From the NCBI GenBank assembly GCA_019247775.1, contig JAFBAN010000073.1, forward strand, positions 1 through 54,587: DNA of 54,587 nucleotides, given 5' to 3'. The translations under genes were made by a program, and so were the position numbers. Position 1 is the first letter of the stretch, and every line of letters starts with the position of its first letter. This DNA comes from Chitinophagaceae bacterium (GTDB taxonomy: Bacteria > Bacteroidota > Bacteroidia > Chitinophagales > Chitinophagaceae). Under the pieces are notes generated by a model. It was not told where the DNA came from, ran no database searches, and was given only the letters and a program-made list of their open reading frames with translations. This document shows, piece after piece, positions 35,600 through 43,736 of this stretch.

Positions 35600-36870
35600 A
35601 AACCTGTGGCCGCTGTTTTACTGCCACGGCGGGCGGTCAGCGCTGCCCTTAGTTCCGCATTCCTGAACAACTGTACAGGACGCAATGCCCCGCCATTACG
35701 CAATCTCGACTCCGCCACGATCGGCCGGGTATCGGTGCGGAATGCATTCTGCAATATTTCCTGTGCGGTAACTACATCGTTGCTTTCCTGGGCAGCCTGC
35801 AATGCTTTGGTGTCAACCAGCAAAGCCTGGGTATAAGCGATCTGTATGGCTTCCACACTCTGCAACAGATCCTCGAGCGGATCTTTCACATTATGCGATG
35901 CATCGATCATCCAGCCCAGTCCGCTGGCATGGTTCATTCCCCGTGCATCCATCCCCTCTACCAGTTCATTGAAGATGAGGAAAAGCTGGTACGGATCGAT
36001 ACTGCCCACTGTGAGGTCATCATCACCGTATTTACTGTCGTTAAAATGAAAGCCGCCGAGTTTTCCCTCGGCCAACAGCAGCGCCACGATCTGCTGGATA
36101 TTGGCATTGGGAAGATGATGCCCCAGGTCTACCAGGCTATACGCTTTGGGGCCGAGTTTGTTCGCATACAGCAGTGACTGTCCCCAGTCGCCAACTGTCA
36201 TCGAATAAAAATTGGGTTCATAAGCTTTGTATTCAATAAACATTTTCCAGTCGTCCGGCAGCGCCGCATAGATCTCGCGCAAACCTTCCAGTGTACGTTG
36301 AAATGCTTTACGGAAATTCAGTTGACCGGGAAAACAGGAGCCATCGGAAAGCCATACCGTCAATGATTTTGATCCAAGGGCCACGCCATGTCTGATCACT
36401 TCAATATTGTGTGCAATGGCCTGTTGCCTTACAGCTTTGTCCACATGCTGCAAAGAGCCGAACTTATAACTTTGTTGCTGGGCGGGCTGGTCCTGGAATG
36501 TGTTGGAGTTAACCGCATCGAACTGCAGCCCATAAGCGGCAGCCAGGGCTTTGATGCGGGCCGCATCTTCCGGGATATCCCAGGGGATATGCAGGGAGAT
36601 AGTGCCGCTGGCCCGGTTCAGCTGATGCAGCAGGCCTACATCTTCGATCTTTTCTTCGAGCGAACGCGGCTCACCGCCGCCGCCGAAACGACCGAAGCGC
36701 GTACCGCCTGTGCCGAGGGCCCAGGACGGGATCGCAACCTGGAACTCTTTCAGCTTTTGCAGGATGGTATCCATACCGTTCACCATACTGGCGGCGGCAG
36801 CAAAACGCTGCTGGTGTTCTTTTAGCAGGCTGTTATTGTGTGCTTCTATTGTTGCGCTCGAAACGGGCAT
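35596..36870 (-). CDS. rhaI: L-rhamnose isomerase (RhaI type)
   Basis: 424 residues from the ATG at 36870; the longer frame to 36972 overlaps rhaM and is rejected. A TIM-barrel isomerase of the Pseudomonas stutzeri type: metal ligands in FIEYKAYEP, SLVDLGHHLPNANI and FHFNDSKYGDDDL. Converts L-rhamnose to L-rhamnulose in the cytoplasm. Members are about 420-430 residues, as here. Its substrate form is supplied by RhaM, whose gene ends 11 bases upstream, and its product goes to the kinase, whose gene overlaps its stop. Confidence 0.92.
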   Translation of the reverse strand: MPVSSATIEAHNNSLLKEHQQRFAAAASMVNGMDTILQKLKEFQVAIPSWALGTGGTRFGRFGGGGEPRSLEEKIEDVGLLHQLNRASGTISLHIPWDIPEDAARIKALAAAYGLQFDAVNSNTFQDQPAQQQSYKFGSLQHVDKAVRQQAIAHNIEVIRHGVALGSKSLTVWLSDGSCFPGQLNFRKAFQRTLEGLREIYAALPDDWKMFIEYKAYEPNFYSMTVGDWGQSLLYANKLGPKAYSLVDLGHHLPNANIQQIVALLLAEGKLGGFHFNDSKYGDDDLTVGSIDPYQLFLIFNELVEGMDARGMNHASGLGWMIDASHNVKDPLEDLLQSVEAIQIAYTQALLVDTKALQAAQESNDVVTAQEILQNAFRTDTRPIVAESRLRNGGALRPVQLFRNAELRAALTARRGSKTAATGL

Positions 36871-36881
36871 GCGACAGGCAT

Positions 36882-37196
36882 TTAGGGTAAATAAAAAACT
36901 TCTTTTAAAGCCATGCTTACGGGTGAATGATCGGGATGAGTTTCCATGATGTCTTTCATATAAGTCCACCACTCCTGCATCATCGCCTGCTTTGGCAGCT
37001 CATCCAGTTTTGTTGCATCATCGATCTTTAAAACACCAAAAAGGTCATCGGTAGCGGGGTCAAGGAAAATAGAGTATTCCGAAATGCCTGTTCCTTTCAG
37101 CAACTGCTCCAGCGCCGGCCATAATGCATCATGCCTTTTCCTGTATTCCTCCTGGAAACCGGGAAGCAATTTCATCTTAAAAGCTATCCGCTGCAT
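36882..37196 (-). CDS. rhaM: L-rhamnose mutarotase
   Basis: 104 residues, the standard RhaM length. EEYRKRHDALWPALEQLLK, YSIFLDP, WWTYMKDIMETHPDHSPV and the C-terminal LKEVFYLP match E. coli RhaM closely, including the active-site His in KRHD. It interconverts alpha- and beta-L-rhamnopyranose so that the isomerase is not limited by anomer. Between the aldolase fusion gene (77-base gap) and rhaI. Confidence 0.95.
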   Translation of the reverse strand: MQRIAFKMKLLPGFQEEYRKRHDALWPALEQLLKGTGISEYSIFLDPATDDLFGVLKIDDATKLDELPKQAMMQEWWTYMKDIMETHPDHSPVSMALKEVFYLP

Positions 37197-37273
37197 GTTC
37201 GCTCATTCGGGTTTACAAAAAGCGGGTTGAACAATTGAAAATCATCAACTCGTCGCCTGTCGTGCATAACAGC

Positions 37274-39388
37274 TTACCGCAGAAAAGCGGCAGCCACGCC
37301 GCCATCTACGTTCAATACATTACCCGTTGATTTATTCAGCAGCCCGCTCACAAAAGCGAAGCAGGCATCTGCAATATCCCCGGGGTTGATTATTTCGTTG
37401 AGTAAGGTCCGCTTTGCATAGAACTGCGGCAGTTCCTCCACCGTTACACCATACGCTTTTGCGCGACCCGCCGCCCAGGCGCCTTCCCAGATCTTGCTGT
37501 CGCTGATCACGGCATCCGGGTTTACAACATTCACTCTTATTTTGTCTTTGCCCAGTTCGGCGGCATTCAGCCGGCTGAGATGCAGCTGTGCGGCTTTGGC
37601 GGAACCATAGCCTGCATTGTTGGGGCCGCTCACCAGTGCATTTTTGCTTACGATATTAAGTATATCTCCTCCCATCTCCTGCTTGCGCATGATATTGACG
37701 CCTTCCTGTGTTACAGCGAACTGGCCTTTTACCAGCACATCGTACAACAGATCCCATTCCTGTTCTGTATGCTCTTCAAGCGGCTTGGAAATGGAAAGCC
37801 CTGCGCAGTTCACCAGGATATCCACGCCGCCGAAGGCCAGCGCAGTTTCATGAAAAGCGCGCCGGATATCCTCATGGTTCGTTACGTCCAACACCGTGCT
37901 GATGAATGCATCCGATCCATACTGCATCTGAAATTCCTGTTGTGCCGATGCAAGCCGGCGCTCGTCATTGTCATTGACCACAATGCACGCGCCTTCGTCT
38001 GCAAATTTTTTTGCGATGGCTTTGCCGATACCGCCCGCGCTGCCTGTCACCAATGCGATCCTGCCCGATAGCGGCTTGGGTTTAGGCATGCGCTGCAACT
38101 TGGCCTCTTCCAGTAACCAGTATTCGATATTGAATGCTTCCTGCTTCGGCAGCGAGGTATAGGAAGAAATGGCTTCCGCTCCGCGCATTACATTGATCGC
38201 ATTCAGGTAAAACTCTGATGCAACCCTGGCGGTCTGTTTATTCGCCGCAAAACTGAACATCCCCACGCCGGGATATAAAACGATCACCGGGTTGGCGTCG
38301 CGCATGGCAGGACTATCCGGATGTTTGCACTTGTTGTAATAGGCAGCATACATCTCGCGGTAAGCGGTGAATTGAGGCGCCAGTATTTCTTTGATCGCGG
38401 TTGCGTCTGTCAGATCTGCCGCCGGCTCGAGGTCCAATACAAGGGGACTGATCTTTGTCCGCAGAAAATGATCCGGACAGGATGTACCCATCTGCGCCAG
38501 GCGCCTGAGATCGGCAGAGTTGATGAACTGCAATACCCGTTCGTCGTCGGTGAAATGGCCGATCATATTTTTTTCCCCGGAGCAGAAGCCCCTTAGCATG
38601 GGCGCAAGCGCGGCAGCCTGGCTCAGACGCTGTGCCGCCGGCAACGGTTCGATCGCGGCGCCGCTGAATACGGTTTTGCCTGCAGTATGATCTTCGATGA
38701 AAGCCGCGCAACGCTCCACTACTTCCAGGGTATTGATATAACTTTCGTGTGCAGTATCGCCCCAGGTAAATAATCCATGCGAACCCAGCATGATGCCTTT
38801 GATCCCGGGATTCCCATCGAGGCAGGCTTTCAGTTTCAGGCCCAGGTCGAAACCAGGACGCTGCCAGTCTACCCAGCCGATCGATCCGCTGAATAATTCC
38901 TGCGTGATCTTTTTACCATCGCGTGCCGCCGCAATTGCGATAGCAGCATCGGGATGGAGATGATCGATATGCCTGAAGGGCAATAATCCGTGCAGCGGTG
39001 TATCGATGGAAGGCGCTTTTGAATTCAGATCGAATATGCAATGATTGAACAGCGCTACCATTTCATCTTCGTGCCCGATGCCCCTGTATACTTTCGAGAG
39101 GTTTCGCAAACGGTCGGTATACAGGCCTGCAAGTCCCGATCTTTTTAATGTTCCGAGATCGCCGCCGCTCCCTTTCACCCACATCACTTCAGTATCCTGC
39201 CCGGTGAGCGGGTCTTTTTCGATCGTTTTGCATGAAGTATTTCCGCCGCCGTAATTCGTTAGCCTGAGATCAGCACCCAGGAGATTGGAACGATAGATCA
39301 GCAACGCCACTTCATCGCCCGCAAGCGATGCGGCATGGGCCTCATCCCAGAGATAACTCACATATTTAAACTGCGCCAATTTATTCAC
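37274..39388 (-). CDS. Bifunctional rhamnulose-1-phosphate aldolase / lactaldehyde dehydrogenase
   Basis: 704 residues from the GTG at 39388. This leaves 16 bases after rhaT and puts five residues before FKYVSYLW, as I recall for homologues; an ATG at 39427 is possible but overlaps rhaT by 23 bases. N-terminal class II aldolase domain (about 10-400: YGGGNTSCK, HIDHLHPDAAIA, SHGLFTWGDT zinc ligands) fused to an SDR (about 450-704: VTGSAGGIGKAIA, NCAGLS, YGSAKAA, NVDGG). It splits L-rhamnulose-1-phosphate into DHAP and L-lactaldehyde and passes the aldehyde to the NAD-dependent domain, which is expected to give L-lactate. The fusion is the known RhaD_aldol-ADH type. Confidence 0.93.
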   Translation of the reverse strand: MNKLAQFKYVSYLWDEAHAASLAGDEVALLIYRSNLLGADLRLTNYGGGNTSCKTIEKDPLTGQDTEVMWVKGSGGDLGTLKRSGLAGLYTDRLRNLSKVYRGIGHEDEMVALFNHCIFDLNSKAPSIDTPLHGLLPFRHIDHLHPDAAIAIAAARDGKKITQELFSGSIGWVDWQRPGFDLGLKLKACLDGNPGIKGIMLGSHGLFTWGDTAHESYINTLEVVERCAAFIEDHTAGKTVFSGAAIEPLPAAQRLSQAAALAPMLRGFCSGEKNMIGHFTDDERVLQFINSADLRRLAQMGTSCPDHFLRTKISPLVLDLEPAADLTDATAIKEILAPQFTAYREMYAAYYNKCKHPDSPAMRDANPVIVLYPGVGMFSFAANKQTARVASEFYLNAINVMRGAEAISSYTSLPKQEAFNIEYWLLEEAKLQRMPKPKPLSGRIALVTGSAGGIGKAIAKKFADEGACIVVNDNDERRLASAQQEFQMQYGSDAFISTVLDVTNHEDIRRAFHETALAFGGVDILVNCAGLSISKPLEEHTEQEWDLLYDVLVKGQFAVTQEGVNIMRKQEMGGDILNIVSKNALVSGPNNAGYGSAKAAQLHLSRLNAAELGKDKIRVNVVNPDAVISDSKIWEGAWAAGRAKAYGVTVEELPQFYAKRTLLNEIINPGDIADACFAFVSGLLNKSTGNVLNVDGGVAAAFLR

Positions 39389-39404
39389 TGTAATAAGATT
39401 AATA

Positions 39405-40484
39405 TCATTTAGGCAATGAGTTGCCATACCCGACGATCACAACCGATGCAATGATGGTGATAATGCCTATTGTTATCGTTGTTTTGGTTTTTTTGCTTAC
39501 TCCCTGCCATTCCTTCAATACCATTCCCCACATATTCGATACCAGGATGATAAATGCCATGTGCAGGATCCATGAGCTGGCGCCATTGCCCATTTTGCTT
39601 TCGCCCATCCCGTAAAAAAAGAACTGCAGGAACCAGGTTGTTCCGGCAATAGCAGCAAACAGATAATTATTGAACAGCGGTGTGCGCCTATTCGTATAAT
39701 CCCCAAAACTTTTATTCCTTGCATTCAGGATCATGCACCAGATAAAATTAGTGGTCAGCCCGCCCCACAGCAGCACGATATAAGTTACATTATTACTGAA
39801 CAGGAAATTTCCCTGTCCCGGATGGTTTGCCTGCCAGGCCTGGTTGGCAACTTCAGCCATAGGCTTTCCGGCTTCGATACCAAAATTGAAACAGGCGCTC
39901 AGGATGCCCGATATCGTGGCTACGATCAGTCCTTTCACCAGGCTGAACTCCTGCACGCTCGCTTTTTTCTGGGCCTCGGGCAGTTCTTTTTCTTTCAGCA
40001 TGCCTGCGCGCCCGCAGATGAAGATCCCGAGCAGGCAGACAGCTACCCCCAGCAATACCATTCGTCCCCCGTCGCTGGCAAGCATAGCGCTGAATGTGGT
40101 CTTGCCGGGATGCGGAGAAAAATTATAATAGATCGAAGGGATCAGCGCGCCAAATGCAGCGCAATACCCGAGGATCACCGAATTGCCGAGCGACATACCG
40201 AGGTAACGCACCCCGAGCCCGTAAGTCAATCCGCCGATGCCCCATAACAAACCCATCAGGAAGGTCCAGCGCAGCACATGACCGTCTGTATGTTTGATAA
40301 TATCTGCAAAACCGGGTACGGTAAGCCAGGCGGCCAGTGGCGGAACGATCAGCCAGGAGAACAGGCCGCCGATCAACCAGTAACTTTCCCAGCGCCATCG
40401 CTTCACTTTTTTAAATGGCATGTAAAAGCTTCCGGAAGCGAAACCGCCTATGAAATGGAAAATAACGCCAAGGATAATACCCAT
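39405..40484 (-). CDS. rhaT: L-rhamnose/proton symporter RhaT
   Basis: 359 residues, ten hydrophobic helices, RhaT family: GVIFHFIGGFASGSFYMPFKKVKRWRWESYW at the N terminus, MGLLWGIGGLTYGLGVRYLGMSLGNSV, and GTTWFLQFFFYGMGESKMG with WILHMAFIILVSNMWG near the end. It imports L-rhamnose across the inner membrane, completing the path from periplasmic GH78 to the cytoplasmic isomerase. First gene of the rhamnose operon. Its upstream gap holds a large nested inverted repeat and no strong promoter match; TAACTTG about 40 bases upstream is the best -7 candidate. Confidence 0.95.
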   Translation of the reverse strand: MGIILGVIFHFIGGFASGSFYMPFKKVKRWRWESYWLIGGLFSWLIVPPLAAWLTVPGFADIIKHTDGHVLRWTFLMGLLWGIGGLTYGLGVRYLGMSLGNSVILGYCAAFGALIPSIYYNFSPHPGKTTFSAMLASDGGRMVLLGVAVCLLGIFICGRAGMLKEKELPEAQKKASVQEFSLVKGLIVATISGILSACFNFGIEAGKPMAEVANQAWQANHPGQGNFLFSNNVTYIVLLWGGLTTNFIWCMILNARNKSFGDYTNRRTPLFNNYLFAAIAGTTWFLQFFFYGMGESKMGNGASSWILHMAFIILVSNMWGMVLKEWQGVSKKTKTTITIGIITIIASVVIVGYGNSLPK

Positions 40485-40565
40485 GAGCAGCGAATTTCAG
40501 TATGACAATGCAGTAAACAAGTTAGTGAATCCTGGAGAAATCCCTGCAGCATTTGAAAATTCGGT

Positions 40566-40707
40566 AATGGTACAGTTTGAATTTAACCGCGAAGACGCTG
40601 AGGTGCAAAGCAACGCGAAGAAAACCCGCGGTGATAGCCTCCTTGCGTATCATTGCGTCTCAGCGCCTTTGCGGTCAAGCTGCTCTCGATATTCAAACTG
40701 TACCATT
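40566..40707. repeat. Nested inverted repeat with octad core
   Basis: The outer arms are perfect 17-base complements (AATGGTACAGTTTGAAT at 40566-40582 and its complement at 40691-40707). Inside them lie octad arms: CCGCGAAG, ACGCTGAG, GTGCAAAG on the left; ATTGCGTC, TCAGCGCC, TTTGCGGT on the right. The octads point outward here, unlike in other members, and are enclosed by a unique pair of arms. Confidence 0.75.
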
Positions 40708-40747
40708 ATTGAAAATTAGGTTCACAGTCATTTTAAGAGCGTCTTTG

Positions 40748-40824
40748 AAAGGCAAAAATAAAAAGGCAAAAGGCAAAAAAGAAACATTCCATTTTGCCTT
40801 TTGCCTTTTGATTTTTTGATCTTT
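40748..40824. repeat. Heptad-class inverted repeat (AAAGGCA word)
   Basis: Eleven consecutive heptads in one register: AAAGGCA, AAAATAA, AAAGGCA, AAAGGCA, AAAAAGA, AACATTC, CATTTTG, CCTTTTG, CCTTTTG, ATTTTTT, GATCTTT. The two halves pair (AAAAGGCAAAAGGCAAAA type) to make a long A/T-rich hairpin. It ends 3 bases from the stop of the minus-strand 73-residue gene and could terminate its transcript. Confidence 0.8.
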
Positions 40825-40827
40825 GAC

Positions 40828-41049
40828 TTATTCCTCCGTCACCGTCAGCGGATTCCTCCTGGTAGGGATGATCATTTCCTCATCATCGCTGAGGTATACC
40901 CAGAAATCATACAGCGCAAAAATATCGCCGGGGGTTTTGGGACCGTTGTGTTCACTATTACGTTCATATGAGCCCAGCAGCTCGCCGCTGAACCTGAGTT
41001 CTTTCAGTTTCGCTTCTGCACTTAACGCCTTGAATTGTTCGATGGTCAT
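40828..41049 (-). CDS. Small protein of unknown function, 73 residues
   Basis: I do not recognise this family. The product is acidic and mostly helical in its first half (MTIEQFKALSAEAKLKELR), with no signal peptide or membrane helix and an aromatic stretch (IFALYDFWVYLSDDEE) in the second half, ending in a charged tail. A -7-like TATTTTG lies about 15 bases before the ATG, so it may have its own promoter. Codon use resembles its neighbours. Located between the S41 peptidase gene and the rhamnose operon on the same strand. Confidence 0.65.
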   Translation of the reverse strand: MTIEQFKALSAEAKLKELRFSGELLGSYERNSEHNGPKTPGDIFALYDFWVYLSDDEEMIIPTRRNPLTVTEE

Positions 41050-41117
41050 ACCTGTGATTTGGCCGCAAAATAAGAAAGGTTTTGAAATAGGCCTTTCCGG
41101 CGGCGATTATTTCGTTT

Positions 41118-42728
41118 TTATTTGTTCACAGCCGTATCTACTCCGTTCAGACTGGCCAGCGCCTTCAGTACGGTGGAGTCGGCCCGGTTGGCCACTTCAA
41201 AATAACCCTGACTTCTCCAGATCTGACGGGCCATCATCACCTGTATCCTTTTCAGCAGGTCGGCCTTGTCGCGTGCATTGATCTTATCGAGCTGAACAGA
41301 ATCCTTCGCCGCAAAATCCACCAGGCTCTGCCATTCCTTTTCCCCGGGAATGAATTTCCCGGTCAGATCGGCCGGCGACTTGAAGCTGTTGAACCAGCTC
41401 TGGTTGCGTATATAATATTTGTAAACGAAGGCCGCGATGGTATTGCGGTAGTACAGCCTTGCCAATCCCGGCGCCAGCCGCGTAGTGTCGAAAGGAACAA
41501 AAATATCCGGCGTAATACCGCCGCCGCCATACACGATCTTGCCGCCCGGCGTTTTATAAGGTTTACCCATGGGTTTGGACGTATCGCCGATCACCACTTC
41601 CCCATTATGGAAACGGGTGGCGAGCTCAGCCTCATAGGCTTCCTTGCCTTTTGTATAAGGTTTCTGGATATTACGTCCGAGCGGGCTGTAATACCTGGCG
41701 ATCGTCAGTCTCACCGCGCTGCCATCACTGAGGCGGAATGGTTGCTGCACAAGTCCTTTCCCGAATGAACGGCGGCCGATAAGCGTGGCACGGTCCCAGT
41801 CCTGCAAGGCTCCGGCCAGCACTTCACTGGCGGAAGCGGAAGTCTCATCGATCAGCACTTCCAGCCGGCCATTCTCGAAAATGCCGTCGCGTTTGCAATG
41901 GTATTCGAAACGGGGAACATGGGCTCCTTCCGTATAAACGATCAGTTTATCTCCTCCGAGGAATTCGTCCGCAATATCGGTGGCCTCTTTCATGAGTCCG
42001 CCCCCATTGCCACGCAGGTCCAGGATGAGTTGCTGCATGCCCTGGGCCTTGAGCTTCTCCATCGACTGCATGAATTCTTCATAAGTGCGTTCGCCAAAAC
42101 GATTGATATGGAGATAGCCGGTTTGCGGCGCCACCAGGTAAGAAGCGTCAACAGATGATACGGGGATATTGCCCCGGGTGATCACCAGTTCTTTTGGCGT
42201 GGCGTTCCGGGCCATTTTCAGTTTTACCTGGGTACCTGCTTCGCCGCGCAGTCTGCGGCGGATATCCTCCGTGCCAAGTTTTTTGCCCGAGAGGGGAATA
42301 CTGTCATCCACCGAGATCAGTTTATCACCCACCAGTATACCGGCCTGTTCCGAGGGGCCGCCTTTGATCACGTTGGTCACATTCACCGTATCGTCGAGCA
42401 GCTGAAATTCGATGCCGATACCCTGGAAATGGCCTGCTAGTTCCTCGTTCACTTCTTTCAATCTGTCTGCCGGGATATATACGGAATGCGGATCGAGATG
42501 CGAAAGCACTTCATTGGCCGCAATTTCGTTAATGCTGTCTGTGGGAACATTGTCGACATATTTCCCCTTCACCAGTTCGAGCAGTTCCTGCAGAGATGTG
42601 CGTTTTGAAAAGCTGAAAAAAGAACTTCCGGGGGTCTTGTCCCTCAATTGATAGCCTATCGCCATACCCGCCACCATGATAACAGCAAAGAGCAGGGGCA
42701 GCCAGACCTGCATTTTTTTCTTGACCAT
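41118..42728 (-). CDS. S41-family C-terminal processing peptidase with PDZ domain
   Basis: 536 residues from the ATG at 42728; a TTG three codons upstream is unlikely. An N-terminal membrane anchor (about 5-25) puts the enzyme in the periplasm. An N-terminal helical region with LDPHSVYIP, a PDZ domain (about 90-175: GIGIEFQLLDD, GPSEQAGILVGDKLISVDD), and a protease core with LRGNGGG, IDETSASASEVLAGAL (catalytic Ser) and GRRSFGKGLVQ (catalytic Lys) are visible. It trims or degrades envelope proteins from their C termini. A perfect -7 word (TACATTTG, 42742-42735) ends 6 bases before the ATG, which implies a nearly leaderless mRNA. Confidence 0.93.
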   Translation of the reverse strand: MVKKKMQVWLPLLFAVIMVAGMAIGYQLRDKTPGSSFFSFSKRTSLQELLELVKGKYVDNVPTDSINEIAANEVLSHLDPHSVYIPADRLKEVNEELAGHFQGIGIEFQLLDDTVNVTNVIKGGPSEQAGILVGDKLISVDDSIPLSGKKLGTEDIRRRLRGEAGTQVKLKMARNATPKELVITRGNIPVSSVDASYLVAPQTGYLHINRFGERTYEEFMQSMEKLKAQGMQQLILDLRGNGGGLMKEATDIADEFLGGDKLIVYTEGAHVPRFEYHCKRDGIFENGRLEVLIDETSASASEVLAGALQDWDRATLIGRRSFGKGLVQQPFRLSDGSAVRLTIARYYSPLGRNIQKPYTKGKEAYEAELATRFHNGEVVIGDTSKPMGKPYKTPGGKIVYGGGGITPDIFVPFDTTRLAPGLARLYYRNTIAAFVYKYYIRNQSWFNSFKSPADLTGKFIPGEKEWQSLVDFAAKDSVQLDKINARDKADLLKRIQVMMARQIWRSQGYFEVANRADSTVLKALASLNGVDTAVNK

Positions 42729-42734
42729 AGGCTG

Positions 42735-42742
42735 CAAATGTA
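42735..42742 (-). promoter_or_regulatory. Candidate -7 element of the S41 peptidase gene
   Basis: TACATTTG matches TAnnTTTG at every fixed position. It lies 6 bases upstream of the ATG, so transcription would begin at or within a few bases of the start codon. No TTG was found at the -33 distance. Confidence 0.4.
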
Positions 42743-42800
42743 AGTATGAAGGAGGAAGCGAATGCCAGGAAATGGGATGACAGGCAGCCGAAGCTGTAAT

Positions 42801-42830
42801 TTGGGGCTTTTATAACGTATCCGTACTTTG
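42801..42830 (+). promoter_or_regulatory. Candidate promoter of the kinase-murQ unit
   Basis: TTG at 42801-42803 and TACTTTG at 42824-42830, separated by 20 bases, fit the Bacteroidota consensus apart from a one-base-shorter -7 box. The ATG follows 60 bases later. Confidence 0.5.
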
Positions 42831-42890
42831 TGCCGGATATCATTATTTCAATTACTTCGACGCTTAGGAAGCGCAGGTTTTGCTCCAATT

Positions 42891-43727
42891 ATGGCCATAC
42901 TGATTGCAGATAGCGGGGCCACCAAATGCGAATGGCGGCTGGTGGGCAGGGATAAAAAAAAGACCATTATCACCCAGGGGATCAGCCCGTATTTCCTGGA
43001 CGAATTGCAGGTAACTGTAATACTCACCAAAGAACTGCTGCCAAAACTGGGAAAGGCCCAGGTGAAGGAACTGTTCTTTTATGGCACCGGACTGGCCAAT
43101 GCAACCAATGTGACCATTATCCGCAAAGCCCTCAAAAACCTGTTCCCAAAAGCTAAAACAGAAGTACAGACAGACCTGATGGGCGCCGCCCGGGCACTCT
43201 GCGGCCGCAAAAAAGGGATCGCCTGTATCCTGGGCACAGGATCCAATTCCTGTTATTTCAACGGCAAAACCATTGTTAAGAACAGTCCCGGCATCGGTTA
43301 TGTGCTGGGCGATGAAGGCAGCGGCGCCTATCTCGGCAAAAAAGTAGTGCAGTATTACCTGTACAATACATTCGATGAAGAACTGAAAAGCCGCTTTGAA
43401 AAACGCTTCCAGGTTTCACCTGTGGAAATACTGGACCATGTGTACAAGCAGCCGCTGGCCAACAGGTACCTCGCTTCTTACGCCATTTTCCTCGCAGAGA
43501 ACCGGGGTCACTATATGATCGAGAACATCATCGAGGACGGCCTGAACGATTTTTTCTTTACCCACTTGCACAAATACCGTGAAAGCTGGATATTACCGAT
43601 ACATTTTATCGGCAGTATTGCATTTGGTTTTAGGGATGTATTGAAGGAACTTTGCCAGTCGTACGAACTGGAACTGGGCAAAGTGCTGAAAGCACCCATG
43701 CAGGGATTAATAGAATATCACCGATAA
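42891..43727 (+). CDS. BadF/BcrA-family ATPase, probable N-acetylglucosamine/N-acetylmuramic acid kinase
   Basis: 278 residues from the ATG at 42891; a TTG at 42828 lies on the -7 box and is rejected. An actin-fold kinase: ILIADSGATKCEWRLV (phosphate 1), FYGTGLAN, IACILGTGSNSCYFNG (phosphate 2) and GYVLGDEGSGAYLGKKVVQYYL. Its gene ends 9 bases before murQ, so it probably phosphorylates a recovered cell-wall amino sugar; MurK of clostridia, which phosphorylates MurNAc and GlcNAc, belongs to this family. The exact substrate is inferred from the neighbour. Confidence 0.82.
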   Translation: MAILIADSGATKCEWRLVGRDKKKTIITQGISPYFLDELQVTVILTKELLPKLGKAQVKELFFYGTGLANATNVTIIRKALKNLFPKAKTEVQTDLMGAARALCGRKKGIACILGTGSNSCYFNGKTIVKNSPGIGYVLGDEGSGAYLGKKVVQYYLYNTFDEELKSRFEKRFQVSPVEILDHVYKQPLANRYLASYAIFLAENRGHYMIENIIEDGLNDFFFTHLHKYRESWILPIHFIGSIAFGFRDVLKELCQSYELELGKVLKAPMQGLIEYHR

Positions 43728-43736
43728 CGAACTGAT

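Larger units (their letters stand above)
40485..40827. other. Gene-free gap with two stacked repeat elements
   Basis: About 340 bases between rhaT and the 73-residue protein gene. From left to right it holds the rhaT promoter region, a nested octad inverted repeat (40566-40707) and a heptad inverted repeat (40748-40824). No coding region was supported. Confidence 0.6.

Noticed and set aside
40450-40819. Plus-strand frames between rhaT and the 73-residue gene
   Set aside because: They translate repeat arms and have no recognisable sequence features.
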